Part shown: in pieces, positions 1-63,933 of the stretch
How positions within the stretch are numbered: the stretch's first letter is position 1
Layout: the number at the start of each line of letters is the position of its first letter
Source: Theodoxus fluviatilis
Lineage: Eukaryota > Mollusca > Gastropoda > Cycloneritida > Neritidae
Length of the DNA stretch: 64,000 nt
Reading direction: 5' to 3'
NCBI GenBank assembly: GCA_034096865.1
Contig: JAWQFJ010006313.1
Coordinates: 100,228-164,227, forward strand
Made by a program: the position numbers and the translations under genes
Notes under the pieces: model-generated
The model's database searches: none
What the model was told of the DNA's origin: nothing
Seen by the model: the letters and a program-made list of their open reading frames with translations, nothing else

Positions 1-498
1 GATTAGATCAATGAGTACTATCACCATAACTTGAAGTTATAATCATTTGGTACATTTGAAAAAAAGGTCGGGCATTGCTACATTTACACACATTCGCTGC
101 CATTCTTACTTCAGACCTTACTTCCGGCGATTTTTCGCCATTCTACATCATAGTCGAAATGGCAATTGAAACTTTCAGAAGAAAAAACAAACATAGGTTA
201 CATTATTAGCATGACACGAAGATCAACTGAACAGGTCAATTGCGACTCCATTTTCTAGCTTCCATCTTGGGCGTCTCACAGTGAAGTTACTGTACACAGC
301 AGAAAGGGTTCCCGTCAACCCTACCTTATTGAACTCGGGCGCTTGAGTTGTCAAAATAGATTATTGAAGGTTTTGTGTCTAGTTTACCATTAAAATATTA
401 CTATATAAAGCATTCTCCCGAAAAACAAGAGAGAAGCAACGAACCGTCCGCAAGTACAAGAGAAATGAGCCAGGCACAATGAATGAATTTTGGCTTAC
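1..498. other. Intron 1 of the minus-strand DBHS gene
   Basis: Sequence downstream (minus sense) of the splice donor at 498-497. I see no second RRM exon here, so the next exons lie left of the window. Confidence 0.6.
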
Positions 499-843
499 CA
501 AGCGAATGAATCCAAACCCACGAGGAGCGTTGAGATAAACCTCTGAAATTTCGCCATAGGGCTCGAACATCTTCTTAAAAGTTTCCTCTGTAGTGTCGGG
601 GGTTAGGTTTCCCACAAAAAGACGACATCTTCCCGTAAATTTCTTTTCTTCTTTGGTCGAAATTGGTGGGGAGGCGGGGGGGGCATCGGCTGACGCTCCT
701 TTGGATTTATCATCTTTCGAGTTACCGGCGCCGCGATTCTTATCCTTGCTGTCACCGCGTCCTCTGTCATTACTCTTCGGAGTGCTGTTCTGATCCTTTT
801 TCATCGACATGTCTCGACCTTTCGAAGTATAATTCATAGGCAT
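499..843 (-). CDS. DBHS-family RNA-binding protein (NONO/SFPQ/PSPC1-like), first coding exon
   Basis: DBHS proteins are nuclear RNA/DNA-binding proteins that act in paraspeckles, splicing and transcription. The exon encodes 115 residues: a basic, disordered N-terminus rich in K, D, G and S, then the start of RRM1. RNP2 is visible as RLFVGNL (about residues 74-80) and the DBHS-type RNP1 as RGFGFIRL (about 108-115). The family hallmark is the [12 protein letters not shown] context, followed by a single glycine-rich strand. The exon ends exactly after a codon (phase 0) at a good donor, gtaag, at 498 downward. I place the start at the ATG at 843. The open frame runs 45 nt further up to a TTG at 888, but no upstream ATG exists before an in-frame TAG at 903-901. 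RRM2, the NOPS domain and the coiled coil must be encoded outside the window. The exact orthologue among NONO, SFPQ and PSPC1 cannot be decided, since invertebrates usually have one DBHS gene. Confidence 0.9.
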
Positions 844-888
844 CGTGGAAATTCTTAGATCTGCTGGATTTGCGTAGGGCACGCTCAA

Positions 889-900
889 GCAAGATGGCGT
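889..900 (-). promoter_or_regulatory. YY1-like site in DBHS promoter/5'UTR
   Basis: In the DBHS sense direction this reads GACGCCATCTTG, containing the GCCATCTTG core of YY1-type sites common near housekeeping-gene starts. It lies about 46 nt upstream of the chosen ATG. The binding role is inferred from the motif only. Confidence 0.4.
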
Positions 901-2938
901 CTACAAGTACAAGTGAACAAAAGCGTCCGGTGTATGTTAATCGTTTGAAAAAAAGTATATAATTTTTATATCAAAACTATATATCCTTGACTATTCTTTA
1001 AAAACATATAGATTTTAATAATAATAATTAATAACGTATCATGAAATTAAAAACTCGGGAATATTCCGAGACTTCTTAAAGGGCATGTTTGCGAAGTGTC
1101 TATTTCAAAACGAGGCCGCGAACTTGCACATCGCTGTTTAGGATGCCTTGAAAAATGGTATGAAGTACCGACTGCTTGCAAATTTTGCCACTCGTTTTTT
1201 GTGAAGATGTTATGTTTGAATCTGAGTAATTGAAGTAAATGCCATGTGCAGCCGTTGCTAGAAAGAGTGTTGAATGTGGTGCAGCAGATGACCTAGATCT
1301 TTGCCGCCATGACTGAAATTTCCCGGGATTATTGAGTCCCAAAAAACACTCATTGCATTTATAGTGCGTTCAGGAGGTGATTTGCCAAAGCTAACTTTAC
1401 ATTGCAATGGGGGTTTGGTTTTGCTGTATTCCTTTCCATTCTGGTAACGCAATCGGTGTTGCAAAACATGTGTTTACTCCTTCGAAACATCTCGTGGATT
1501 ACCCCCCTTACACCGCGTCTATAACTAGTGTGGACGACAATGCGCGAAAAGCGTGAACGCGCTGTTGAGAGAAACACAAGCTGTGTAAGCATGATTGCAA
1601 TGACTACGCAAACCATTTCTGATTTCGTCACTTTCAACTAGTTATTGATGTCTTTTTAAGTGTGCTTTGCAGTGAAAATTGAAATATCTTTGGATAGTGT
1701 TTGAAGCGTACCGGCACAAGTGATAGTCCCCAGCTAAGAGTAAGATGATGAACAAAAGTATTCTTGCGAGAGTCGTTAGGAATGGTTTCAGTTTGACAAG
1801 CGGGGATCATTTTGTTTTTATAAATTCTGAATACACAACTTGGCAGTTGCTGTCGGCATCTTGAGAAATGGCCACTTGTATCCTGAAAATAATCGGAATA
1901 CATGCAGATCTGCATGTCTTGCCAGCAATGTATAATTATCAAGATCATTGTGACTGAGCACTGCAAAAATGAGATTTATTACCAGTTTGTGTCTCATTCA
2001 GGAGAGGGTTTTCCCCCTGTCATTTACAAATGCGTTGTCAACAGTCACAACAAACTTCTTGAAAATAAAACTGTTAATACATATTCAATTTAACCATCCC
2101 TCAGAAACAGGAGAGCTGCAATAAGCACCAAACATGTCAAACTTTATGACTATGAGTACTGAACTTTTCAACCTTCTGTGGGTTGGCAGTAACAACAGAC
2201 TCACCACTTGTCCAGGAGGTATGTAAAAGGCCAAGAACTAGAGGAATAAGACTTGACTTACTCAAGATTATGCCAACCAGCTCTAGCAAATCAGCTTTAC
2301 TCCCACTGCACTGCTCATGAAAAATTATACTTTCGGCCCAAAGAAAAACTAGTTGTAGTTACAATAATGTTGGCCAAAAATTGGGTCAGTAGGTCAGCCC
2401 AAACTTTTTAAATTGTCCTTTTTATTTAAATTGGAAGAGGCCAGATTTAACTCAACTCACCATTTCTCCTTAGCTGTAAAAACTTTTTGAATACTTAAAT
2501 AGTGGATTCCTGGAGTGTTTTGTAGGGCAGGGAAGATGGGACAGCACATAATTCTTTGATTACCATCCATTCAAAAATATGTTGCATAATCAATAAAAGT
2601 TTAGGGTCGACAGAAAAAACCGGTCATTCAGGTTACCATAACTACAACTATATTTTGTTTGAATTCACTTATAGCACAAATTATTTAAATAAACTCTTCA
2701 TTTATCTATTTATGTCATGCACACATCAAGTAAGAGTGGAATGAAATTGATGTATAGTTTATTGTGATCATCACAAGCCCTTATTTTTTTGCTCCGTTTT
2801 CAAGAAACAGTTTATGATGATCATCATGGGACCAATACTGGAACTATGAGTAAATTCAGTAATGCTTGCATGTCATTGAGTCTGCTGTAGTTTGCATCAC
2901 TAACAAGATAGGCAGATTGACCCCTCTTTAGACAAGGT
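901..2938. other. Intergenic, AT-rich, no gene recognised
   Basis: Head-to-head interval between the minus-strand DBHS gene and the plus-strand ZMYM gene. Short open frames (e.g. 1359-1637, 1634-1966) have no recognisable domain or codon pattern. The ZMYM transcript needs at least one untranslated exon upstream of 6507; it may start here, but I cannot point to it. Confidence 0.5.
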
Positions 2939-3049
2939 ATTATTTGCAATACTCCAAACAGCTTGAATTTTGTTGCTCAGACATGAAAATGATGATGTTG
3001 ACGCTGACAAATGTGTGATTAACATTATTTGCATTAATCTCAGTGAGAA

Positions 3050-3255
3050 ATATTATAGTGATGATTGTGAGGGTGCTGATGGCTTTGGTGATTATGATGA
3101 TAGTGAAGTGTAATAAAAATGGTGGTGGTGGTGGTGAGTGTGATGATGATGGTGGTGCTGGTGCTGGTAATGATGGTGGTGATGGCAGTGATGAAGATGA
3201 ATATAACAAGATTGAGTAGGTGATGATACTGATGATAGTGCTGTTGCCGTCTGTG
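3050..3255. repeat. Degenerate GAT/GGT trinucleotide tract
   Basis: Runs of gat, ggt and gct triplets. Histidine-rich open frames on the opposite strand are by-products of this low complexity. Confidence 0.75.
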
Positions 3256-3718
3256 TTGTCTCAGTGTGACAAAGCTGAGGATACTTATCCAAATGATGAC
3301 ATACATGTGAATTATAATTGCTGATGACATCTAATCAAAATAAAATGACATATCTGAATTATCATGGCTGATGACAAATATGTAATAAATGAAGTTTGCT
3401 TTCAAAAAATGATGAAGAGTGGTGAGACTACTTATAACAGTGATGACAAATAAGGAAAATTAATTTTAAAAATTCATTTGATGATGAATATGACACAAAA
3501 ATTGAGTATAACGGTGGTACTGGTGATGTTGCTGTCTTCCTGCCACTGCCCTGCTGCTTCTTACATTGGTGATGGTGACACTGGTGCATGTGCTGTAAAG
3601 TGTACTACTGATGCTCTTCCCACCCATGAGGTTATGAAGTCACAATGACATTCTTGCTTATTCATATGTGCAGTATTGCTCATTTTCCTTAATGAATAAA
3701 GTCTTTTTGATATGTAGA

Positions 3719-4055
3719 TGGTCAAAAGTACAGAGGTGAGCAGAGGGTCAATTTCAATACCCATCAGTGAAACTTTGCCTTACAAACTCAAACTTCAACA
3801 CATGCTGACTTCAAACTTGCTGTGACTTATTCAGAATTGAACAATGTTGCTAGCAAATAATTTTTTTCTCACTAAAATTGATAGTTGTTGAGTTATTTGC
3901 ATTTGTGTTAGGAATATTGAGTTTTGGGAAACAGAGAAAGTGTTACACATTCCAAAAGGCTCATTTTCAAGATCTTTTTCACTGTTAAGTTTTCATAAAG
4001 TTTACTTTTAGGAACTCATGTAACAGCTCTCTGCTCACCTCCGTACTTTTGACCA
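3719..4055. mobile_element. MITE with 27-bp terminal inverted repeats
   Basis: The left arm 3719-3745 starts TGGTCAAAAGTACAGAGGTG. The right arm 4029-4055 is its reverse complement with one mismatch. GATATGTA occurs at 3709-3716 and again at 4056-4063, suggesting an 8-bp target duplication, with two extra bases (ga) at the left junction. The element split a retroposon tail of the form aataaagtctttttgatatgta and is followed by a TATG repeat (4056-4126). No coding capacity; about 337 bp, non-autonomous. Confidence 0.75.
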
Positions 4056-4439
4056 GATATGTATGTATGTATGTATGTATGTGTGTGTATGTATGTATGT
4101 ATGTATGTATGTATGTATGTTTTTACCGTCAAGGTAATCATAATTTTCTAACTGTCTGTAAAGTCAATGTAACAAACTGATGGTAAACACTGTACAGGTG
4201 ACTAACAGGCCAAATGTAAACTTATGTTTGGAAAAAATAATATATTGTGATAAAGGTCTTGCAAATGACAAAGGCATATCATAACACATATCACAGAGAT
4301 AAATGTGTTAAGCCCATATGATCAGCCGCTACTACTCTTTATTCCAAATTAGGTCTATGTTCTGTACTTATACTCAATGGCTGAGAGTTAATGCATTATA
4401 TTTATCCTTAATTTGTTCATGTGTGCAGATGTACAATTT

Positions 4440-4497
4440 TCATGAATAAAGTCTTTTTGATATGTATGTATGTATGTATGTATGTATATATGTATGT
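4440..4497 (+). repeat. Retroposon 3' end with (TATG)n tail
   Basis: Carries atgaataaagtctttttgat followed by TATG repeats. The same end occurs at about 3691-3716 and, with one change, at 5102-5130. Three copies within 1.5 kb suggest repeated insertion of one retroposon family. The 5' extent is not clear. Confidence 0.55.
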
Positions 4498-5101
4498 GGA
4501 TTACAGTGGTACGCGGGTGAGGAGAGGGGAGGAGAGTCAAAATCGTAGAAGCTTCCGATTGCTGTGAAGTTTGATAACATTAATAATGTAGCAGAGTAAC
4601 GCATTAATTTAATTAATAAGTATGGCATTGGCACAATAACAAAGCCAATTAACATGTCTGTTCAGTTCAAGGAAAGTTCATTATTGCTGAACAAGTAAAA
4701 AAGTACATTAACCAGTGAGTGAGTGGGTGGGGGTGGGGGGTGGACTTGAGTGAGTGAGTGAGTAAGAAAGGAATTATAGTTCCTGCCTTTATCTAATTGC
4801 AAAGAAAGAATAAACAATTATGTGCATGGAGCAAAAGTCTCGCGTAACACCCAGAAACAGTGCACTATAATCAGATGATGTTGATGTTTGCTGTGTATTT
4901 GTCCCGAGGCCGCTCCGCCCAATCTGGTTCCCTGGCCTTGTGGCCTGCAGAAATAGTATACTGAATACCAAAATGCTGTGATTTGCTGTAAGTCTCTTAA
5001 TTAACTGTCCGATGTAGTTTGCAATCTTGTTCCCATGCCGTGTTGCCTGCATAAGTTGCAATATATAATCTGTTCATCATGTGCAATACTTGTACCCCCA
5101 T

Positions 5102-5171
5102 AAGATGAATAAAGTTATTTTGATATGTATGTATGCATACATGTATGTATGTATATATGCATGCATGTATT
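5102..5171 (+). repeat. Third copy of the aataaagt..gatatgta tail
   Basis: Reads gatgaataaagttattttga then tatg/catg repeats. It abuts the 3' side of the minus-strand LINE remnant, so the two may be independent insertions back to back. Confidence 0.45.
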
Positions 5172-5430
5172 TTAACTTTATACCGAGCCACTTATCACAT
5201 TGTACAAATATGTTCATGGCGAAATACACTGTCTGAAGAGGTGTCTTGAGGCCACTTTTGAAAGTGGTCAAGCATGTCAAAAACCTCAGGGAGAGAGGAA
5301 GCTGGTTCCATTGTCTCGGTTCCACAGCACTGAAGAATCGGTCCCCGAAACCTTTCAGTCTACATTGTGAGACCTCTAGAAGTTCATTGTCTGATGACCG
5401 GAGCCTCCTTATACTTATAGTTATACAGTC
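5172..5430 (-). pseudogene. LINE reverse-transcriptase C-terminal remnant
   Basis: Minus-strand translation gives LRSSDNELLEV, RLKGFGDRFFS, RQWNQLPLSLR and FKSGLKTPL. This is the conserved tail found after the RT domain of many LINE ORF2 proteins (consensus roughly 'A-P-x-L-W-N-S-L-P ... F-K-x-x-L-K-T-x-L'). Only the last ~85 codons remain, so the copy is 5'-truncated. The clade cannot be fixed from this part. Confidence 0.75.
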
Positions 5431-6299
5431 GTGTTTCTTTATGGCATCTGTTAGATATGCAGGGGCTTGATTTGTTACACATTTTTAAACCAAGGAAAGG
5501 ATTTTGAACTCCATGCACTTGTGAATTGGAAGCCAGTGAAGCTCATGAAACTCTGGTGTTATGTGTGTGAAGAGTTTGGAGAGGAACCTGACTTCATGTA
5601 TCAATTCTTTGGCCTTTCTAGCATTGTGTTGTCTTGAAATAACCATTAATTTGACATCCTTAAAAAATGCTAATTAGGTTTTGGTAGCCTGTAATTAATA
5701 GCTCTGTGATAATTGGATTCATTTGAGATAAAGTTGCAAGAACGCTTGATGAGTGTGTGAGTATGTATGCGTGTGTATACATACATGTGTGTGTGTGAGA
5801 GTGTGTGTGCAAGCAGATTGTGTGAACCAACCTTCAAAGTGACTGGAAAAAGTTAAGACAAGGGGGCCATAGGTATGCATGTATACTAGGTGCTACTCAG
5901 AAAAAGTTAAGTGCCACCTTCCGTTTTTGAATTATTTAAGCAGATTTTTAAAAAAGTAAAAATTACCTTCTCTGCACAAGACCTGGCTGCTTCATCCTCA
6001 GTACTCTTAACATACATGATGTGGTCACAATGGTTACACATCAGCCAAATATCCCATCCCGCAATGTCTCTGGCAAAACTGCTGTGAACTAAACATGTTG
6101 TATACTGTCAAAATTTCCAGCTGGAACAGTGTGTGATGGCATGGGGGCTGCATATTTTTGGGGCTAGAGCAACCGCTGAATGGGAAATTTGACAGAAGTT
6201 TAATCCCTTTAACACTTCTAGGGTTAATGCCTGTAGGGCTCAGTTTAGATGGACAAGTTTTGTTTTGTTTTGTTGGTGTGTGTGTGTGTGTGTGTACCA
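5431..6299. other. Intergenic, no gene recognised
   Basis: AT-rich sequence with a short GT-rich tract around 5755-5815 and a GT repeat near 6275-6296. No coding signal. Confidence 0.5.
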
Positions 6300-6494
6300 T
6301 CTGTATCTCCCTATGCTATTCATAAAATGCGAATGACTTGGAAAATCCAGATTTGCTCTTGCTCTGGCCAGCTCTTATAATGTTAGTTATTGGCTTTTAT
6401 AGGATACAAGAATTGATAGGCCATAAAACTCCACCCATTCATTCATTCATTCACTCATTCATTCATTCACTCATTCACTCATTCATTCACTCAT
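6300..6494 (+). repeat. SINE-like repeat (ATCC/ATTC-tail family), copy 1
   Basis: Shares with copies at 22735, 26330, 55264 and 59385 a body with 'ctccctatg...ttcataa', then 'tgataggccataaaac' and a tetranucleotide tail, here (ATTC)n. The tail runs to within about 12 bp of the 3' splice site used by the first coding exon of the ZMYM gene. Confidence 0.65.
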
Positions 6495-6506
6495 AATCTG
6501 TTCCAG

Positions 6507-59233
<52,727 letters not shown>

Positions 59234-59384
59234 GTGGGTGTTGGCTCATGCAGTTATTTGGATGTAATTGTTTACAGGGAAACTATATCTACATTGGCAG
59301 AAACTGCTTTGTTTCTGGATAAAGTGTCCCGAGTGCATTTCAAAAAGTAGAAATCAGGGGGAAAAACTAAGTAGTCCCTAGTGC

Positions 59385-59560
59385 ATTTGACCCACCGCGT
59401 CTCCCTACGCGATTCATAAGAGGCGAATGAATGACTAGGGACACCATGACTTGATTTGCGTTTACTCTGAACTCTTCTAGTGATGTTTGTGCTAAATGGC
59501 CTTATATAGCCTACAAAGGCTGATAGGCCGTAAAACACCATCCATCCATCCATCCCTAGT
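59385..59560 (+). repeat. SINE-like repeat (ATCC-tail family), copy 5
   Basis: acccaccgcgtctccctacg, ggccttatatagcctacaaa, ggctgataggccgtaaaaca and (ATCC)n. Confidence 0.82.
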
Positions 59561-59608
59561 GCATTTTAAAAAGTGGAAATCGGGGGAAGAATAAGTACTG
59601 TTCCTAGT

Positions 59609-60200
59609 GCTTTTTGACTCACATGCGAAGCAAAAGTGAGTCTATGTACTGAGCCGTGTCGTCCGTCCGTCCGGGCGTCCGTAAAAAACTTAAACGTTGG
59701 ATTTTTCTCGGAGACTATTAAGTCTATCAACACCAAATGTGGCATGATGGTGTATGATGACAAGGCCTCAAAAAACATACATAGTGACTTGACCTTGCTT
59801 CAAGGTCAAGGTCACAGGAGCCATAAATGTGGTCTCAAAAACAGTCATTTTTCACATTTTCCCAATTTTCTCCCACGTTATTGAGAATGGCGACCTTAGC
59901 TACAAGTGGTATATAGGTCAAAGCAAGCCCTATCTTTTGATACCAGTTTGGTTGACCTTGCTTCAAGGTCAAGGTCACAGGAGCTCTTCAAAGTTGGATT
60001 GTATACATATTTTGAAGTGACCTTGACCCTGAACTATGGAAGATAACTGTTTCAAACTTAATAATTATGTGGGGCACATGTTATACTTTCATCATGAGAC
60101 ACATTTGGTCACATATCATCAAGGTCAAGGTCACTTTGACCCTTATGAAATGTGACCAAAATGGGGTAGTGAACCACTAAAAGGGACTATATCTCATGGT
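59609..60200 (+). repeat. AGGTCA-rich dispersed repeat, copy 4, left part
   Basis: Nearly identical to copy 1 through actatatctcatggt, then interrupted by an insertion. Continues at 62955. Confidence 0.92.
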
Positions 60201-60615
60201 CAGGCAAGATATTTTTCCGTTAATTAACGGAAATCCGTTAATTCTGAAGCTCCAGGAGCCATTCTCGTGATTCGCGCAGATCCGTTGAGAAAATTGGGGG
60301 GGGGGGGGGTTGAGGTTTTGTAATATAAGGCTATAAGCGTAGCGTCTGTAAGCCGACGTTCACTTCGGCGTGACGTCGCGTGTGCCCGGAAGTTGGTAGA
60401 GGTCACTCGCTTATCTATTTTTAGATCGCGCCGTTCGCTGCTTGCCTGCAGACGCTGATGTAGTCAAAGATCCTTTGATGTAGTTCTCAAACGGTTTTAA
60501 AATGAGAAAAGATTGATGACAATGAATAGCGCGTACAGGTGAAAACAGTGAAAGATAGCGCACTATTCTGGGCAAATGGTTTGAAAATGAGAGACACTTT
60601 GAGGATGACCATGTT

Positions 60616-60976
60616 CAGACCTGCCAAATGCTACGCTTTAGGCGTAGCATACTACGCTTTCGACATGCTTGCTACGCTTTTTCATAAAAACTACGCTTTC
60701 CCTGCGTGCTTGAACTTTTGACCGCGATGGAGAATTCCCCCCCCCCCCCACCCCCCCCCCGCTTTCACGCCGCCAGTGCAGCTTATCTCGCCGCCTTCAC
60801 AGCCTTATCTCCCCCCCCCCCCCCCCCCCCCCGCTTTCACGCCACCGGGTCAGCTTATCACAGCTTTATCTCTCCCAACCCCTCACCTCCCCACCCCCGC
60901 TACGCCTGTTCCTTCCATGCTACTCCAAATAGCTCTGGATGCTACTCTTTGGCATGATGGTGGGTTGGCAGGTCTG
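60616..60976. mobile_element. hAT MITE related to element A, nested in B2
   Basis: Ends CAGACCTGCCAA and TTGGCAGGTCTG are perfect inverted repeats flanked by CATGTT on both sides (60610-60615 and 60977-60982), a 6-bp target duplication. The first ~70 bp match the complement of the right end of element A (tagcatactacgctttcgac versus tagcatgctacgatttcgac). The interior is C-rich. Confidence 0.82.
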
Positions 60977-61045
60977 CATGTTTGGGAATATAGTTTTTCT
61001 ACTCGACGCGATCGCCATCTTGATCTTTCTCGACGCCTGCCCCGT

Positions 61046-61296
61046 GTTGCACAGTGGCGGCGCTTTAAAGCGATGGACGGGAGCAGCGCTTGCGCCGAGA
61101 AACGCTTCGCAAAATTTCCCGCTCATCACCGCTTGCAAGCGGTGACGAGACGGTGGTCTCGTCAGCGCTTGCAAGCGGTGATGAGCGGAATCTCATCAGT
61201 GCTTGCAAGCGGTGATGAGCGGGAAATTTAGCGAAGCGTTTGAGCGGCGCAAGCGCTGCTCCCGTCCATCGCTTTAAAGCGCCGCCATTGCGCAAC
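61046..61296. repeat. Fold-back (palindromic) element
   Basis: The arms gttgcacagtggcggcgctt + taaagcgatggacgggagca are repeated in reverse complement at the right end with few mismatches. The centre holds gcttgcaagcggtgatgagc-type repeats. It can form a long hairpin. Confidence 0.85.
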
Positions 61297-61446
61297 TCGA
61301 GGCTGCTTCAACCGATAAAAATGCTTCGGAAGCTGAAATCGAGTGAGATAGCGACAGCAAGAGAAATAGACAAAGGAGGAAATGTAAAAAACTGTTGGAG
61401 TTTTAAATGGATGGAATAAAAAGTTACCCTTTCTGGTGATATTGAG

Positions 61447-61653
61447 GTGAAAGTTGGCGACACGATCGCCAAAGTGAACTCAGCTGGGAAAGCAGTTTGC
61501 AGTTTGTGCAACGATGAAGTGATAAACTACGCCAACAACGGTAAAAAAAGCTTTGTACAACACCTGACATCCAAAAGTCACGTTGTGAAAGTGGCTGCAC
61601 AACGATCTACACAACGATATGAGCTTATCACAATACAAAACATAACAGTGTGA
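61447..61653 (+). pseudogene. Element B2 C2H2/BED-like protein fragment
   Basis: VCSLCNDEVINYANNGKKSF then VQHLTSKSHVVKV has the same Cys-x2-Cys ... His-x5-His layout and the INY..NGK core of the B1 protein (ICKWCEKGIINYGTNGKS). The frame ends soon after and the pogo-like element lies just downstream. Confidence 0.65.
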
Positions 61654-61681
61654 TAAATAAAATATACATACTATCTGTCTA

Positions 61682-62625
61682 CAGTGGGACCTGCGAATAG
61701 CGACCCTCTAAATAGCGACTAACCTCGCAATAGCGGTTGGTCAGAGCCGGCACGGATCGATTTCTTAAGAAAATTACCTCTAAATAGCGACTAACCTCAC
61801 TATTGCGAATAACGACCCCCCCTTGCCGGTCCCGATCGCTGTTTTTACTTGCGAATAGCGACTCTCTCTTCCCTGGGGCGGCATTTCGCGAAGTGTCTGC
61901 AGCGGTCGGGCTCACTCTGAAACCGAGTTGGCAGTGGTGAGAGTGTGAAGTGTTTCGCTCACTACACACGCGTGCAGTCTATCATTTCACGCAGGGACCT
62001 CGGTGTACATTTTCGGTTTGAACGCCTTCTCATGTGCGCCCGATGAGTTGAATTTCGAAGAAGGCACAAAGCAAAATGGCTACAAAGAGGAAAGCGCTAA
62101 CGCTGGAACAGCGGATGGAGGTCTTGAAAAATAATAGACAATGGTATGACCCTACAGGATGTGGCCAAACACTTCGATGTTGGATTGACACAATTCAAAT
62201 CAGTAAAGAGAACACGAGAAGAGTTGAAACAGCGATGGGAAGGTGGTGGCCGAGCGGGCCAGATGCACACGAAACGACGAAAGACAAATCTCGAGGTTCT
62301 CAACGCCGATGTGTGGCAATGGTTTTGTGAACAGCGATCGCGAAACCTTCCGATTTCTGGGAAGCTAATCCAGGTAGGCAATCATTGTCCATTTTTGAAT
62401 TTGCTGTTGAAAATTAAACCTTGCATTGATTGAGAGACAATTTACAATCAGAACAACGAATTCTGAGAGCACTTGATGTAGGCCTACCTTTTCTCATCTG
62501 GGAAATTTTGCCTGTCAGCTATACGCCTAGCCTACATTTTGTGAACTTCCAAATAACACCCTACCTCGAAATAGCACCTATTTTGGTTTGGTCCCTAGAG
62601 GGGTCGCTATTCACAGGTTCCACTG
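61682..62625 (+). mobile_element. pogo/Tigger-like element (Tc1/mariner group), truncated
   Basis: TA on both sides (61680-61681, 62626-62627). Ends CAGTGGGACCTGCGAATAGC and GCTATTCACAGGTTCCACTG are inverted repeats of about 24 bp with few mismatches. Several cgaatagcgac-type subterminal repeats lie at the left end. 944 bp with only the transposase N-terminus. Confidence 0.9.
62076..62371 (+). pseudogene. pogo/Tigger transposase N-terminus (CENP-B-like DNA-binding region)
   Basis: MATKRKALTLEQRMEVLKNN opens a Psq-type helix-turn-helix. A one-base shift near 62140 moves the rest (MTLQDVAKHFDVGLTQFKSV, REELKQRW) to the next frame. VWQWFCEQRSRNLPISGKLI is the start of the CENP-B-type HTH. No DDE domain follows. 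Confidence 0.85.
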
Positions 62626-62954
62626 TATTTATTTAAGTATTTATTTAGTAATTTTTTAAGTAAAGGTACATTTTATGGTATAAAGGAAACTTAAGAGCCT
62701 CAAATACAAACCATGAATTTCAATAATTATAATCTGGTGTTTGCTCATCAAAAATGTTGTTCTGGACTTGCCACAGCTGTCAGGAGAGTGACTTTTTAAA
62801 AGTCAAAATTGTGAAAATTCTTCAGCTTCAGGGGGCTCTGCCCCCTGACCCCCACAAGGGGCTTCGACCCTCGACCCCACTGGGGGCTTCCGCCAGCCCC
62901 CAGACCCCCGCTAATTTTTTCTGTTAATTTCACAATTTCAGGATCTCATGCCTG

Positions 62955-63215
62955 ATGGTAGAAAGTGCCAATAAGCACCATTGTGCTTCCTATGTCTTGA
63001 ATTAACAGCTTTGTGTTGCATGACCTTGGATGACCTTGACCTTGGGTCAAGGTCACAAGTATTTTGGTAGGGAAAATGTGTAAAGCATTTCTTTGTGTAT
63101 GATGTCATTGGTAGGTTTAGTTGTTTGACCTTGACCTTGAAGGTCACCTGAAGGTCAAGGTCATATAAAGGTCAAGGTCAAGCATGTGAGTCGTATGGGC
63201 TTTGCCCTTCTTGTT
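62955..63215 (+). repeat. AGGTCA-rich dispersed repeat, copy 4, right part
   Basis: Resumes atggtagaaagtgccaataa and ends gcatgtgagtcgtatgggct + ttgcccttcttgt, as in copy 1. Confidence 0.92.
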
Positions 63216-63422
63216 TAAAAGTTGAAAGCAGACAAAATTAAATGCACTGATAAAAACATGTGACATATCATTAAATAGTAAATGAGAATTTCACAACTTG
63301 GTGAAACGGAACTGATTTATTCTTACATTCAAGGATGTTTATTCCATTGTCTTTAGTTAAGAAAATCTCTTAAAGAAGGATTCTTGTAGAATGAGGAGGA
63401 AAAATCTGTTGTAGTATGCATG
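63216..63422. other. Intron 17, no feature recognised
   Basis: AT-rich spacer between the repeat and the LTR. Confidence 0.4.
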
Positions 63423-63932
63423 TGTTGCGAGAGTTCTCGATTATACTCGAGTATCGCGGCACGGTTTATTCTGCGTATCGGTCAGGTCGTTGGCCTTGAC
63501 CCGCGACCGAGTTTATGCTCAAATTAGCATGTTGTGTGACGCGACGTCAGTTGTGTTGACGTTGCGAGATTCGAAGACGTCCCGAGATTCGAAGACGACC
63601 CGAGCTTCGAAGATTGGGGCGGTTGGCTCTCTGGAAATTCTAGACCGGGTGTTGGTGGATAAGTAGCGAGAAAACGAGATGGAGGGAGAGCAGCAAGTAC
63701 GACTGATGATAAGGTGAGAGCTTATCATCAACGTGGGACAAGCGAGCCTCGGTAGCAGAGTAAAGCTGCTAGTCGTTATTACAGTTATCATTATGGTATG
63801 CTGATTTTCACCACTGTGTTTTCCTCAGTGTGTGAGTAAAGTTGATTCAAAACGACCACCGGTGTCTGTCATCGATATCCTAGCGCAAGCCAGGAGAACC
63901 CCCGTACATCAGAAGATTGCTAGAGTGCAACA
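63423..63932 (+). mobile_element. 5' LTR of an LTR retrotransposon (element runs off the right edge)
   Basis: Starts TGTTGC and ends GCAACA, a perfect 6-bp inverted TG..CA border, 510 bp long. Contains three gattcgaag/cttcgaag repeats near 63568-63620. It is followed at once by a primer-binding-like sequence, then an ATG near 63984 that could open gag. No coding domain is in the window, so the superfamily (Gypsy or BEL) is open. Confidence 0.7.
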
Positions 63933-63933
63933 T

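Larger units (their letters stand above)
60201..62954 (+). mobile_element. hAT-like element B2 with 5-bp ATGGT target duplication, hosting other elements
   Basis: Begins CAGGCAAGAT and ends ATCTCATGCCTG. ATGGT flanks both sides (60196-60200 and 62955-62959). Uninterrupted copies 1 and 2 of the AGGTCA-rich repeat show the empty site. Shares with B1 the CAG(A/G)CA-type ends, the gagaaaattg + G-run block, a Cys2-His2 protein fragment and a GC-rich 3' block (gggggctctgccccctgacc). Contains a hAT MITE, a fold-back element and a pogo-like element. Confidence 0.88.

Noticed and set aside
844..888. Extension of the DBHS N-terminus to a TTG at 888
   Set aside because: No ATG lies upstream before an in-frame stop. 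The ATG at 843 is the first and is used instead.
1100..1966. Minus-strand frames of 80-110 codons as genes
   Set aside because: No domain, no splice or coding pattern, and they overlap each other in different frames.
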